From NCBI GenBank assembly GCA_030220185.1, contig JASPKZ010004560.1, positions 666,001 through 730,000 of the forward strand: 64,000 bases of DNA, given 5' to 3'. Positions 10,772-21,639 of the stretch are shown piece by piece. Numbering within the stretch: the stretch's first letter is position 1; the number at the start of each line of letters is the position of its first letter. The position numbers were made by a program, and so were the translations under genes. This DNA comes from Diploptera punctata. Lineage: Eukaryota; Arthropoda; Insecta; Blattodea; Blaberidae. Below the pieces are notes generated by a model. It was not told the origin of the DNA. It was given only the letters and a program-made list of their open reading frames with translations, and made no database searches.

Positions 10772-11170
10772 TCTTGTATCTTGTAAGCCCATGTTTCCCT
10801 TAACAGAGATTTAGGCGCTCTCCTCCTACAGGGAAGAATTTGAACCATACTAATTTAGTTACACTTGTTTTCTTATAGATGTCATGTTGAGTGGTCCGTG
10901 GTCAGCGTTCCGCTTCATACTGACAACTAGGAAACCAAGGTAGTACTAGGACGGGAAAATTCGGTAAATTTTGCTTATAGGCCTTTTCATTCAGGATTAA
11001 GGATCTTTTACGAGCCTGAAAATCTTCAGACTCGGGACCCACGGCTTAAAGTCTCTCGCGGAGGACTTGCTCCTTGGATTTTTCCATCCTAAAAAAATCC
11101 ATCGACCCCGGCCGGGTTTGAACCCGCAACCCTCGGGACCAGAGGCAAGGCGCATAACCACTAGTCCACA
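10772..11170 (-). repeat. SINE1 copy, near full length
   Basis: The minus strand holds the GGACTAGTGGTTATG head, the GGGTTGCGGGTTCAAACCCG box and the full body to the end CTCTGTTAAGGGAAACATG. About 400 bp. It interrupts LINE-F between the SRYI-like codons and the KIKIRICKTI-like codons. Confidence 0.88.
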
Positions 11171-11202
11171 GAAAATTAAAATAAGAATATGTAAAACAAT
11201 TA

Positions 11203-11232
11203 CTTACTTACTGAGTAAGTAAGTAAGTAAGT
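11203..11232 (+). mobile_element. 30-bp solo LINE-A tail with 16-bp duplication
   Basis: The insert consists only of ACTTACTTACTGAGTAAGTA-type sequence, the last bases of LINE-A and its TAAG tail. It is flanked by a perfect 16-bp direct repeat, ATATGTAAAACAATTA, at 11187-11202 and 11233-11248. The flanks belong to LINE-F coding sequence. This is best read as an extremely 5'-truncated retrotransposition. Confidence 0.72.
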
Positions 11233-11705
11233 ATATGTAAAACAATTATTAAACATGATTGCAGTGTATGGCAGTGAATCCTGGACCATATGAGAAAGAA
11301 CTGCTACAAGACTTGCCACTTGGGAGAGAAAGATCTAAAGGAAAATATATGGTCCAATTAAGGATAAGGTTACCTGGAGAATAAGAACTAACGAGGAAAT
11401 GTATGACCTATATAAAGATAACGATATAGATATTAAAGTTAGACGTATCAAATAGTTGGGCCATATTTGCAGAATGAACGAGACACGTTTGCCCAGGATG
11501 ATATCAAACGCTAAGCTGGATGGAAGGAGAAACGTCGGGAGGCCCTAGGTTACGATGGATGGACGATGTACAGGCGGACCTATGGAAGATTGGCATAACA
11601 AATTGCAGAAATAAGGGCACTGACCGAAGAGAATGGATGGTTGTTATGAGGGAGGCTAAGATCAACTAAAAGGACCGTCAACGCCAATGATGATGATGAT
11701 GATGA

Positions 11706-12000
11706 TCCTTTTTCCTAATTGTCCGGGACTCGCTGCCATAAACCTATGTTAAAAGCAACACTGTAATTACTTTATAGAACTTAAAATTGAACCTAAGTAT
11801 TTACATTTTCAACATTACTTATTATCTCTAAGTCACACTTTATCTCTTCTGACGTATTCAATGAAAACGTATGCGGTTTATTAAAATATACTTGTAATCC
11901 CCATTTTTTAAAATTATTCCATTAATTTCGTTACGATGTAAGAAACATCATCCGGGTCCCGAGCAATCACTACCTGACTGTCTGCGAATATTAAATGATA
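11706..12000 (-). pseudogene. LINE-D-like RT relic
   Basis: The minus strand reads FADSQVVIARDPDDVSYIV (degraded FADDQ catalytic box), FKKWGLQVYFNKPHTF and VENVKYLGSIL, then YGSESRTI after a frame change. This is the palm end and following domain of an RTE-like LINE. It meets the LINE-F tail, which runs in the opposite direction, at 11706. Confidence 0.75.
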
Positions 12001-12007
12001 TAGGAAA

Positions 12008-12100
12008 TTAATTAATTTTATTTATTTATTTGTTCGGTCTGGTAGAGTTAAGGCCATGTGGCTTTCCTCTTCTACTCACCAGAACAAACATATGTTACAT
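12008..12100 (-). repeat. Probable LINE 3' end
   Basis: TTTATTTATTTG followed by CTGGTAGAGTTAAGGCCAT resembles, in reverse, the last 60 bases of LINE-B (CTGCCAGGTAAAATAAA plus a short tail). It is diverged and lacks the TTA tail, so it is likely a related family. Confidence 0.5.
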
Positions 12101-12161
12101 TAGAATATTACAATTAACTCTAATGTTAAATACTAAATGAAGATTTTATCAGCAATTTAAT

Positions 12162-12186
12162 GTATATATATATATATATATATATA
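12162..12186. repeat. (AT)n microsatellite
   Basis: A pure TA dinucleotide run of about 25 bases. Confidence 0.95.
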
Positions 12187-13440
12187 ACATTGAGATCGAT
12201 TGCATAGTAATGTTAATGATAATTAAAATTTAGACTAAAAGTAATGATGAAATGTACACAAGCAAGATAAATTAAATTGTTTGGTAGACTGTCCCTATCT
12301 AATGTACGTGACATAGAAGATATAATTAACTAATTTGTTAGTTGAATAATATTTAAGCAAACTGTACGATCTAAGTGAGAGGCTATATGTGGTCTCTATA
12401 ATAATATCGTCTATTAATTTAGTTTACTCTTACTCAACTTGCGTGCTCCGTGGATAATCACAGAATAATTAATACTAACATCAACATTACTCATGCTCCA
12501 CGGGCATATATATATATTACAATTTTATGAGGTACGATTATAGCTTTTGACAATATTCAACATAAAGATTCATTATAATCGCGATACCAATATAAGCAAG
12601 AAATAAAGAGAACCCATAAACATAACTATTCATTTAGGATAGTAGATATTCTGCGCGCTGGGCCCGAGTTTACGCAGACTTGCTTATTTCGTTTAAACAT
12701 CTGCTAGTCTAAAACAAATAATACTTCAATCTTGACTTTACTGTACTTAGCATGAGATCATGAGAGAGGAGATCTAAGGATAATAAATCATCAATCACAA
12801 TATTTAACTAAAAATGAAACTATCTTTAATATAAAAGTAGTCATATAAATGAAATTAACAAGATAGCGGCTGTAATCCAAAATTATCAAAAAATAATTAA
12901 AGTTAACATAATCAATAACAACTCTCTCAAAATACAATAACGATAATAACCTCTTCCATACTTAACAATTGAACAGTAAGCACTCATACGAAAACAATAC
13001 TTAACTCTTAAGTTTCATATAAACACAGCCTTAACAAAAACATATACCAAATCTTGAAATAATGGCCGAGGGATTCACTTTGGTTGAAGCCCATCGCCAC
13101 AACTAAAAAGTCCCAATCTTGGAAAAAGTATCTTCCATACCTTAGAAAGACTACCAGACTGTACGAAGCCAATACCCCGACTGCTTAACGTTCCATATCA
13201 CTGCCGATGGACCTCCCCTTTTGCACAATGTGTGCGCGCAGAGAGGTGGAAGAAGGGTGACTTCGGAAAGGACCGGGGACTAAAAGGAGAAAAAGGATCA
13301 GGGAAGCACAGACTAAACAACGCTCAACTGACGTTACGGCAACAGGAAAGTTAAAAAATTACGCATACACGGTTCAAAACAACTGAAAATATTTATTAAT
13401 TTTAATACTATTTTCATAAAATAGAATAAATGAATATTAA
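12187..13440. other. No recognisable feature
   Basis: Long AT-rich stretch with a more GC-rich patch at 13080-13330. I checked the patch on both strands for RT, transposase or spliced coding signals and saw none. It may belong to an element whose coding part is absent. Confidence 0.4.
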
Positions 13441-13449
13441 TTGTACAAA

Positions 13450-14480
13450 TTGGAGATGGAGCAACAGAAACAATATATACAATATTATTTGAAGATGACC
13501 AGATAACAATTGCGCAAGAAAATGAAGTTTATGTTCATAAAATTATTAGACGATTACGATAATTTGGTTTTGAAAAAAAAAAAGCCTTGTCACGCAGCGG
13601 GCCCGGGTTCGATTCCCGGTCGGGGCAGTTTTTCTGGGTGAGGTTTATATCGGGGTTTTTCCTCACCTGCAAGACAAATGTCAGGAAAACTTTAATGCCC
13701 AAACGGTCCCCGAAATCATATGACCATCATCATCATAATCATCATCCTTCACCGGTGTGGAAAGCAACGGGAAGCTACCACACCTATAATTTCCTAGTAA
13801 AGCTGCAAGCATAGCATGAAAATGCTATGATTCCAGTGAAGGACCTGCCTTCGGGCAGAATTACTATGCAATATATAAAATATAATTTATATAGGGTGTG
13901 GAGCGGAAATTGGAGATTTAATGTTAGAAGATCGGAATGAGTATATTAGAGGATGTGAAGATTTGAATATTTGGGGGGTAAAAGTAGATAAAGAGGATAG
14001 AGAAGAAAGTGACATTAAGAACAAAATAATTAAAGGTAGAACAATAACATAAATTATAAATGGCGTCCTATGAAACAGACATATAACAAAGAAAAATAAG
14101 TTACAAATATATAATTCAATAGCGAGAAGTAAATACTGTCACATATGGAATTGAAGTATGCAAATTCAGCAAAATCTTGTGTCAATAGAAATGGATTTCT
14201 TGAGGAGAGCAGCAAGGTGTTCAAAATCGAGAAAAAACTCATTATTAAATATTCTATAGTAGATTATATAAGATATAAGAAACTAAATTGGTATGAGCAT
14301 GTACGACGAGTTTAGGAAGAAAGATTTTCCAGGAAAACATTGGAATGGTGTCCACCTGGAATATGAAAGGAAAGCCTAGAAACTCATAGATGCAAGAAAT
14401 AAGAATTGGAATGAGAACAAGAGGACTGGAGGACATGGATTGGATGGTTAGGTACGAGTGGAGAGGGAAAATAAAACATT
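13450..14480 (+). pseudogene. LINE-D relic split by SINE2
   Basis: Before the SINE: IYTILFEDDQITIAQENE, a degraded catalytic ADD box with E in place of A. After it: IWGVKVDKEDREESDIKNKI (thumb), EMDFLRRAARCSKSRKN and the RGLEDMDWM region of the C-terminal domain. Frames shift repeatedly. The order matches RTE-like LINEs and the C-terminal copies at 20326 and 52700. Confidence 0.72.
13583..13866 (+). repeat. SINE2 copy inside LINE-D
   Basis: Box B GGTTCGATTCCCGG at about 13607, followed by CTGGGTGAGGTTTATATCGG, GGTCCCCGAAATCATATGAC, a CAT-rich run and ACCGGTGTGGAAAGCAACGG. The 5' half of the tRNA head is missing. Confidence 0.87.
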
Positions 14481-15062
14481 TTTTAATGTTTACACATTTA
14501 AAAATCAGTAAATAAATACATAAAGCATATCAGATGGCGCTTCAGTAGCTTCGCCTTAATAGCCGCCACTGATTTGTAGAGGGAAATGATGATTATTGCA
14601 CTGGTTTACGTCATTTTTTTCTGTGAATAGACTTTATAGTCAGTTTTTAGAACACTTGAAGAGCCTAGAAACCAAAATGTGTCAGAGAAAAGGAGAAACA
14701 TTTGCGGGAATAAAGCAAAGCAACCGTGAACGTGGAAGTGGATACTTCTTCACGCGTCCGTTGGCTCCCAGAACATTTTAACGCTTTTCACAGCAAAACT
14801 TTGTTGACTTTACTCGAGATGAGGATTAAATTAGGGTCTAGGGGGCAGCACATCTCTAAGCTCTCTAACTAACAATTACCAACTCCTTCTAATTTCACGA
14901 TACAATATGTCTATTCGGATTATATGCATTTTCTGAAAGACAACGCCAGAGTTCAGTTGTGTTGGAAGGCTTACTTTGTACAGGGTAAAGCTGGGATAGT
15001 TGAAACAGTGTATAACAATTGTGTTTCTTTCACTATTTTCCCATTTTTCTTTTTCTTTATCA
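14481..15062. other. No recognisable feature
   Basis: AT-rich with a slightly more GC-rich 14690-14870. A 61-codon frame at 14596-14781 lacks recognisable content. Confidence 0.45.
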
Positions 15063-15575
15063 TAACTAACTAACTCACTGGCTCTATCGAACCCGTAGGT
15101 TCATAGCCGCGCGGACATAAGCTATCCATACATTCGTATGCTGAGCTAATGTTTTCCAATCATTCCCTTATAATCTACTCCCCTCAAATCATAGTTAATG
15201 TTATTCTCCCACCTCATTCTTGGTCTACCAACTGGGCGTTTTCCCTCTTGTTTTCCTACAAGAAGCTTCCATGCACGTCATTCATTCCCCATTCGTACCA
15301 TTGTCCTTCCCATCGCAGTCTACGAGACTGAACTGTTCTTATTATATCTGGCTTCCTATAAAGACCACGTAGTTTACTATTATGTAGTTTTTTTCTCCAT
15401 TCACCTGTCTGTTCATCTCTCTTTGGTCCAAAATTCCTAAGAACTTTATTCTCAAATACTCGTAATCTCCTTTCCTCCCTTAAAGTAAGAGTCCATGCTT
15501 CGCATCCATATAATGTAACTGATAGAATAATAGTTTTACATATTTTCAGTTTAACGATTTTTGAAAGGAGTTGGG
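15063..15575 (-). mobile_element. LINE-A 3' end, 5'-truncated
   Basis: Minus strand: SQLLSKIVKLKICKTIILSV, TLYGCEAWTLTLREERRLRV and KVLRNFGPKRDEQTGEWR, then the RPVGRP-type tail and (GTTA)n at the left end. This copy gives the start of the post-RT domain in frame for about 108 codons (15256-15582). Confidence 0.87.
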
Positions 15576-15579
15576 ACGT

Positions 15580-15760
15580 CAATATTTCTCTTTTTTTCTT
15601 CTTTTAAATTTTCTTTTTAGTTTCTCTTTGTTTTATATGTTTTCTTGCTTTTCTTTTTATATTCGCTTTCTTATTTTTCTTCTTAAATCTCTTATTATTC
15701 TTAATTTTAGTTTTCTTTTTCTTTCTTTTTTTTTACTTGTTTTTCTTCATAATTTCTAGT
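15580..15760. repeat. T-rich low-complexity tract
   Basis: About 180 bases of T runs broken by C, A or G on the plus strand. It lies directly upstream (5') of the minus-strand LINE-A. It is too irregular to be a poly(A) tail. Confidence 0.8.
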
Positions 15761-15847
15761 CAGAAAAAATTAAAATGAATTATTGAATAGATCACCATTC
15801 TGACATCATTATCATTATTCCGTATAAACATCATTGTCATTAAAACT

Positions 15848-16178
15848 CCATGGTGCGACACGCCTACATGGTCCTTGGCTTACCAGCCGGATGCTGGCCT
15901 CACATCACATAGGTATATGATCATCCAGCCAGAGTAGGGGTGACATGTGGTCAGCTATTGTGTCTACCAACCGTTTACGCTGTTTTTTTTTTAATCTGGA
16001 GAAGTTACTTATTATAACCACAAAAATGCCTCACCATGCTGGGTGGGCACCGGTCCCACACTGGCCGAATTTCCATGAGAAAATTACTTCCCCCATGGAG
16101 ACTCGAACCAGGGCAGGTCCCGTAGCTCTGCTCCAAGGCATCTTGCCTTCACCACACGGCTACGGCGCGGGACTTGAA
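15848..16178 (-). repeat. SINE3 copy
   Basis: Minus strand: GCCGTAGCCGTGTGGTGAAG as box A region, GGTTCGAGTCTCCATGGGGG as box B region, TGGAAATTCGGCCAGTGTGG, and a 3' part with ATGTAGGCGTGTCGCACCAT. The body matches 19982-20325. It lies about 265 bases upstream of the host exon. Confidence 0.85.
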
Positions 16179-16442
16179 TTGGAAAAGGTCGTTTAAATTT
16201 TGCTCAAAGTTTTGAAGCTTTTTCTTAAGAGCACGAAAATCTTATGACTAATGACCCATAGCTTAAAGTCCCCCCTAAGGACTTCTTTCTGTCTGCACCT
16301 GATTCCTGTTTGTAGGTATTTAAATTTTTATTATTTCTTCAATATTCTTAACATCTACTGTTAGGTTTACAATCCAATTTAATAATGTATTATATGAAGA
16401 GTTCAGTGTTGATGCTAATGCTTGAAATTACGTGTTCCTCAG

Positions 16443-16567
16443 GTTGTCTACTCCGTTTGAAGCTGTGAGCGTGCTGCTGATGTTGCTGGCCACAATGTTT
16501 GCCCTGATGGGACACTTCAACAGCGACCACAAAACTCTGGTGGCTTGCGGACTCTACATCCTCGGCG
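16443..16567 (+). CDS. Internal exon, calcium channel gamma (stargazin)-like subunit
   Basis: A 125-nt segment with an AG acceptor at 16441-16442 (preceded by GTGTTCCTC) and a consensus donor GTGAGT at 16568. It is open throughout, noticeably more GC-rich than its surroundings, and enters in phase 2 and leaves in phase 1. It encodes LSTPFEAVSVLLMLLATMF, a membrane-spanning helix; a short loop GHFNSDHKT; and the start of a second helix, LVACGLYILGG. STPF-x2-VS, GH and the G-x-Y/F-IL-G pattern resemble vertebrate CACNG5/7-type subunits (claudin/PMP22 superfamily), which modulate calcium channels or AMPA receptors in the plasma membrane. Other four-helix claudin-like proteins remain possible. 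Adjacent exons were not found, implying introns of many kilobases. Confidence 0.68.
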
Positions 16568-17100
16568 GTGAGTCAATAATTGTTTCCTTACACTTAAGTG
16601 CTATTATTCTGCAATGCATTTCACGAGAAAACGCTTACATACAATTGTCTGTCTCGTCGAAACAAAACTATGTTGTGTAATATTATTCTCAGCTTTTAGT
16701 ACAAATTCATATTAATATTTGCGAATTTGTATTTTTTTTTGTACGAGTAGATAACTGTAGCCGTTCGGTGAATCCAAAGGCGCGTGACAGGAAGGAACAT
16801 TGCCGAGTGGGGGGAGGGAACTAGTAGCCGTGTAAAAAAAACATGTATTATTATTGATAGTAATAAAATTAATTGTTATAAAAACAACGCTAACCTATAA
16901 TGATCACTTTAAACTTACTGGAAAACAAAAATATCCACTAACACAGAATTAGTAAACAACAAAACGCAACAGGTATTAATTACTATTAGGGCCAATGTTT
17001 TCTAAACGGAGGATAGTTGCTAGAAGTACCTACAACTCGCCCTCCCCTCTTACCGCACCGTACACCATTCAAAAGTGGCTAAGAAGCCAGAACTGCACAG
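16568..17100. other. Presumed intron downstream of the exon
   Basis: It begins with the GTGAGT donor. The coding frame reads on for 37 codons but loses hydrophobic patterning, so the donor is the better end. The rest is AT-rich without features. Confidence 0.5.
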
Positions 17101-17103
17101 TAT

Positions 17104-17372
17104 ATCATCATCTTCTTCTTCTTCTTCTTCTTCTTCTTCTTCTTCTTCTTCTTCTTCTTCTTCTTCACTTAGAGGTTTAGCTGATTCGTCTGTTCCAAAT
17201 TCACAATGATTCCTTCCATCTCTTCTTAATCCCTTTGGTTTATAATGATGTGCTATCTTGGTTAATCTTGTTTTTTCCATTCTCTGAACATGCTGTTCCC
17301 AACCGACGCGGTGTCGTAACTTTAAGTCGTATCGTTCTCCGGAGGCTTTTTTTATATTTATAGTTACAGTGA
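17104..17372 (-). pseudogene. LINE-C 3' end with (GAA)n tail
   Basis: Minus strand: WEQHVQRMEKTRLTKIAHHY and KPKGLRRDGRN, followed by a GAA tail of about 20 units (17104-17166). This is the C-terminal GH/EH-RM block of RTE-like LINEs. The glutamate run in the reading frame is only the translated tail. Confidence 0.78.
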
Positions 17373-17382
17373 ACAGTGACAA

Positions 17383-17712
17383 CACAACAATCTGCCAGGA
17401 TACAAGCTGCTGAAATGAGATTCCTCAGACCAATAGCAGGATATCAAAGAACAGACAAAAAAACATAACACAGAAATAAGACAACAACTAAAAATAGAGG
17501 AATTAAACTCAACAATAGAGAAATACAGAACAAGCTGGAAAGAACACTTGGCAAGGATGACTGAGAATAGAATACCAAAAACAGCATACAACTATTCACC
17601 ACGAGGAAGAAGAAGTTTGGGAAGACCAAGGAAAAGATGGAAAGAGCAGCAATTTGGAGCCGGAACAGGCTAGTAAATAAGCCTAAACCGTGAGGAAGAA
17701 GAAGAAGTTACA
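17383..17712 (+). pseudogene. LINE-C 3' end, head-to-head with its neighbour
   Basis: Plus strand: AAEMRFLRPIAGYQRTDKK, WKEHLARMTENRIPKTAY and RGRRSLGRPRKRWKEQ, stop codons, then GAGGAAGAAGAAGAAG. The truncated 5' ends of this and the previous fragment face each other across about 10 bases. Confidence 0.82.
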
Positions 17713-18775
17713 GTGAATTTAGGAGTGATTCTTTGACTATCATGGTAGAGCAACACCTATGTTAATAATAACTTAGGATAAACTCTACTTTTCGGGAGCG
17801 GTGGTGGCTACTGATTTTGTTGCCTAAATGATCTTCAAATGGACAGGAGTATCATTGATGTCAAACTACTGAATTTTAACAGTTTTATTACTATAATAAC
17901 TGTAATATCAAGTTAACATATAACACATTTGCAATTACATTAATTTCATAGGGAAGAAGGAGCACTTGCAAACTATTTTAAATACATAACATATTCCGAA
18001 ATAGTATGACTCTTAATTTGAGAGAGTGTGTAACGGTACTAAGAATGAACTAGACATTTTCAAATTGTTATCTTGTTCTTTCCCTTAAATTTCGTACTTC
18101 GAAATATTTTAATAATGACCAAGTTTATAAGATCCTAAGTTCACATTAATCAATACTTTAATTGAGAATTTCGTGCAAAAATATGTTGAATATAATTTAG
18201 GTAAATGTCATAATTTTGAAACTAAAACATGGAAGCTTAAAAAAAAGATATATGTTTATAGAGATCTACATACATTATGGATGTGTCTTCTTCCATCTCC
18301 TTCTCTATTCACTTCTCTATCATGCGCAAGTCTCCCAAAAAAAATATATCTATTTATTTATTTCATAATATTTCCAAGGATTGAGAAGCGAAGTGAAAGT
18401 ATTGTTCTGGAGTTTACTAAATTTGCTAACTTTTAACTTTCACTTTTCGAAACCATCTAAATAAGTCCATTTGAAATAAATGTATTTGTTAACTTTAACT
18501 TTCACTTTTCAAAATACCATCTAAAATGTCCATTATTATTTAAAATGAATGTATATCCTTCTCAAATTAAAATATATTTTCTTTTAAAACCCAAAGATTT
18601 GCTTTATGCTGATTATTAGTTGCAATAACTAATTAATTCCATTAATTTCCTTTTAAATATTAAATTGTGTCTGCAACAACTATAACACGCGGTGTTGTTG
18701 AATTCTATCATTTATTGAGTATATTTTTAATTCACTTTTTATTTCTTCATTTCTTGTATTTTTTATTGTATTATA
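17713..18775. other. No recognisable feature
   Basis: Very AT-rich. Near-duplicate phrases AACTTTCACTTTTC at about 18430 and 18490 suggest a small local duplication. No coding signal. Confidence 0.45.
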
Positions 18776-19168
18776 AGCTTATGTTTTCCCTTTACAGAGA
18801 TTTAGGCGCTCTCCCCCTACGGGGAAGAATTTGAACCATACTAATTTAGTTACACTTGTTTTCTTATAGATGTCATGTTGAGTGGTCCGTGGTCAGCGTT
18901 CCGCCTCATACTGACATCTAGGAAACCAAGGTAGTACTAGGACGGCAAAATTCGGTAAATTTTGCTTAGAGGCATTTTCATTCAGGCTTAAGGATTTTTT
19001 ACGAGCCTGAAAATGTTCAGACTCGGGACCCACGGCTTAAAGTCCCTCCCGGAGGACTTGCTCCTTGGATTTTTCCGTCCTAAAAAATCCATCGACCACG
19101 GCCGGGTTTGAACCCGCGACCCTCGGGACCAGAGGCAAGGAGTATAACCACTAGTCCACCGCGGTCGA
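18776..19168 (-). repeat. SINE1 copy, near full length
   Basis: The best preserved SINE1. On the minus strand: GGTGGACTAGTGGTTATACT, GGTCGCGGGTTCAAACCCGG, body and 3' end through CTCTGTAAAGGGAAAACAT. It differs from the 10772 copy at only scattered positions. Confidence 0.9.
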
Positions 19169-19169
19169 C

Positions 19170-19640
19170 TCTTCATTTCTTATGTGGCCCAATGTTATGC
19201 ATTCTTCGGTCCTTGTTACAAAAATCATTTCTGCACTTCGTATTCTACTCGCACTCCTCTTATTTGTTACCCAGGACCCACTACCGTATAAAAGTACCGG
19301 TACCGCCATTGTTTTGTAGAATTTCAATCTTGTATCGTGTCTTGTTTTATGTTTTAGTGTTCTATGTATGATGCCTCATATCATTTGAAATTTTGATAAT
19401 TTATCGTCTATATCATTTCTTGTTCCATATCCGGAAGACAATTCACAACCTAGATAATTAAAATGTATCACTTGTGAGAGAGGTTCTTTTTATATTAAAT
19501 TATTTTCGACCTTGTGGGCGACTTTTCTAAAAAGGCCAATATTTTTGTCTTCTCTATAGATATTTTAAAATCGTACTCTTTATTAATTTAATTTAAACAG
19601 TATAGAGAGAATTGTAAATCGTCTGCACAGTATATTTACT
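19170..19640 (-). pseudogene. LINE-C-like RT palm and C-terminal relic
   Basis: Minus strand, across frames: SIEKTKILAFLEKSPTRSKI, HFNYLGCELSSGYGTRNDI, DDKLSKFQMI, THRTLKH-like sequence, and FYKTMAVPVLLYGSWVTNKR. It is the segment after the ADD box. The left end is cut by SINE1, and the ADD box itself is not present. Confidence 0.75.
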
Positions 19641-19981
19641 ACAAAATTAATGTGATCTTTATCCACTAACACCAGAACTGTTATAGTCTATTTCTGTATA
19701 GAGGGAGAGATCCCCCAGAATTTAATCTGTTGGTGCTTAGTGAGTCATATATGGGACATTAATGTTTGTTCATGTTCTGGGAATGAAATGAACGACTCTC
19801 TGAACATATTCTTCTCCGTCTTCCAACAAATTCAGAGATTTATTTTTTCTTATTTATTCTCTGCAAATTTACCAAGGCTATATTATATGTAATACAGTAA
19901 CAATGTTATATGGAATGTTGTGGGACAAATATGTATTCAATTAAACTAAAAATTCATATTTATAAATCAGAAATAGGAAGT
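19641..19981. other. No recognisable feature
   Basis: AT-rich DNA between a LINE relic and SINE3; no open frame or repeat match seen. Confidence 0.45.
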
Positions 19982-20325
19982 TTGTCCCGCGCCGTAACCG
20001 AGAGGTAAGGCAAGAAGCCTAGGCGCAGTGCTACGGGACTTGCGCTGGTTCGGGTCGCCATGGGTGAAAATATTTTCTCATGGAATTTCGGCCAGTATGG
20101 GACCGATGCCCACCCAGCATCGTGAGGCATTTGGTAGGTACAATACGTAGCTGCTCCAGGTTGAGAAATCTAGCTATAACGGCTGGAGGACCCGACATGC
20201 TGACCACATGTCACATATACACTGGCTAGATGATAGTCTAGCTCTGTGATTAACACATAGATGCGAGGCCAGCAGTCGGCTGGTAGGCCAAGGGCCTTCT
20301 AGGCCTATCGCGCTTGGAGTTTTAA
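19982..20325 (+). repeat. SINE3 copy, full length
   Basis: GCCGTAACCGAGAGGTAAGG as box A region, CTGGTTCGGGTCGCCATGGG as box B region, GGAATTTCGGCCAGTATGGG, ATGCTGACCACATGTCAC and the 3' end CCTATCGCGCTTGGAGTTTT. A full-length version of the 15848 element in the other orientation. Confidence 0.88.
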
Positions 20326-20756
20326 TAGGAAGTTTAATGACCTATGGAACAGAAACATGGATTATAATTCCAAATTAAAGTAAAAATTGCAATCTACAGA
20401 ATTGAATTTTTAAGAAGATCTGGACGATGCTCTAAATTAGACAGGATCAGAAACAGTATTACACGAGAGTAAATGAACTTAAAGGAACAATTATACAATA
20501 TGTGGTAAATAAAACAATTACAATGGTTGGGACACGTGAAGAGGATGAATGAAGATAGATTGCTAGTTGGGAGTTTGGAGTGGATTCCAAATCGGAGGAA
20601 AAGAAGAGGGAGACCTAAGAAGGCTTCGACAGAGGCAATTATGGATTTGATTAAGGACAGCGGATTGCAGGAAGGTGACTGGAAGGATAGAAATGAATGG
20701 AGAAAGAGAATCAAAACTAAAGTTTGGGCAGAGGAAGATGTTGTATACATTTAAAA
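20326..20756 (+). pseudogene. LINE-D C-terminal domain
   Basis: Plus strand: LMTYGTETWII, RIEFLRRSGRCSKLDRIRNS, then an open stretch from 20527 with GHVKRMNEDRLL, RKRRGRPKKASTEAIMD and WKDRNEWRKRIKTKVW. This is the end of an RTE-like LINE protein. RT and endonuclease are missing. Confidence 0.82.
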
Positions 20757-20989
20757 CAAGGATAACAAAAATAACATACGTAAGAAGGCATTTGGTACCA
20801 TTGATAGCGATTCGTTCGTTAAATGGGGACATTAAGCCTGGTGGACCCCTTGGTTTTTTCGACAGGAATAGGCTATGTGCCGGCACCGGGTTTCACTTTC
20901 ATCGTTTTCTTCATAATTTTTCCTTACACAGCACTCTTTACACTTCATATATACATAAGCCAAATTGCGAATTAAATAATGTAATTAAA

Positions 20990-21285
20990 AACCAAAATAT
21001 AATAAATCATATCATATCTCTTATGATTGGATGGTTTGGTCATCTGATAAGAATGTATCAACAGAGATTAGTTAAAAAGCATATAAATGGAAGTTTACAG
21101 GAAGTAGAGCTGTTGGTAGACCCAAGCTGATATGTCAGGACGATGTTTGGGAGGATTTGAAGAATGTGAGGGTCACAAACCTGAAATTGGCAGAAGATAG
21201 AAGAGTCTGGAGGAAGATTATTGAAAAGGCCAAAACACTCAATTTTGAAGTTCTAGTGCCTTAAGGTGATGATGATGATGATGAT
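20990..21285 (+). pseudogene. LINE-E C-terminal fragment
   Basis: Codes for GWFGHLIRMYQQRLVKKHI, then with one frame change RPKLI-like, LAEDRRVWRKIIEKAK and TLNFEVLVP, followed by a (GAT)n tail. The same C-terminus occurs at 45110-45395. Confidence 0.78.
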
Positions 21286-21299
21286 GATATACATACACT

Positions 21300-21592
21300 C
21301 ATCCTACATTCCCTAAAGATGTCATGAATGGTATGCTGTCAATATACTCACCCAATGAGACATCTAGTAGGCAACTAAGATATTACTAGGATTAAGAACG
21401 TCCATAAATGTTGCTTAGAGGCTTCTTTATTCAGCTTAACCCTGAAAATCTTCAGAATCGGGACAAAATACCCTCCTGGAGGATTTGCTCCTAGGATTTT
21501 TCCGTTCTAAAAAATCTATCGACCCCGTCCCGGTTTGAATCCGCGATCCTCGGGACCAGAGGCAAGGACATAACCTCTAGTCCAACGCGACC
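21300..21592 (-). repeat. SINE1 copy
   Basis: Minus strand: GGTCGCGTTGGACTAGAGGT head, GGATCGCGGATTCAAACCGG box, body to GATGTCTCATTGGGTGAGTA. It is closer in its 3' part to the 38949 copy than to the 18776 copy, so there are two subtypes. Confidence 0.85.
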
Positions 21593-21639
21593 GACTAATT
21601 AAAAAAAATAATATAAAATTAATTAATAAATCAAATTAA

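Larger units (their letters stand above)
9712..11705 (+). pseudogene. LINE-F RT relic split by three insertions
   Basis: Pieces in order: FSRIRQGDPLS and FAFADDIVLLL (RT catalytic block with ADD, about 9750-9925); then TLNDILTQMVNQ and ARLEIKTEKTKYL (10480-10570); then VYGSESWTI, WRIRTNEEMYDLYKDNDI and LGHICRMNETRLPRM (11250-11510); ending in a (GAT)n tail at 11688-11706. Interruptions are a 552-bp MITE-like insert, a SINE1 and a 30-bp LINE-A tail. Stops and frame changes show it was dead before or after these events. It is RTE-like by its C-terminal WRIRTN and GH-RM blocks. Confidence 0.8.
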
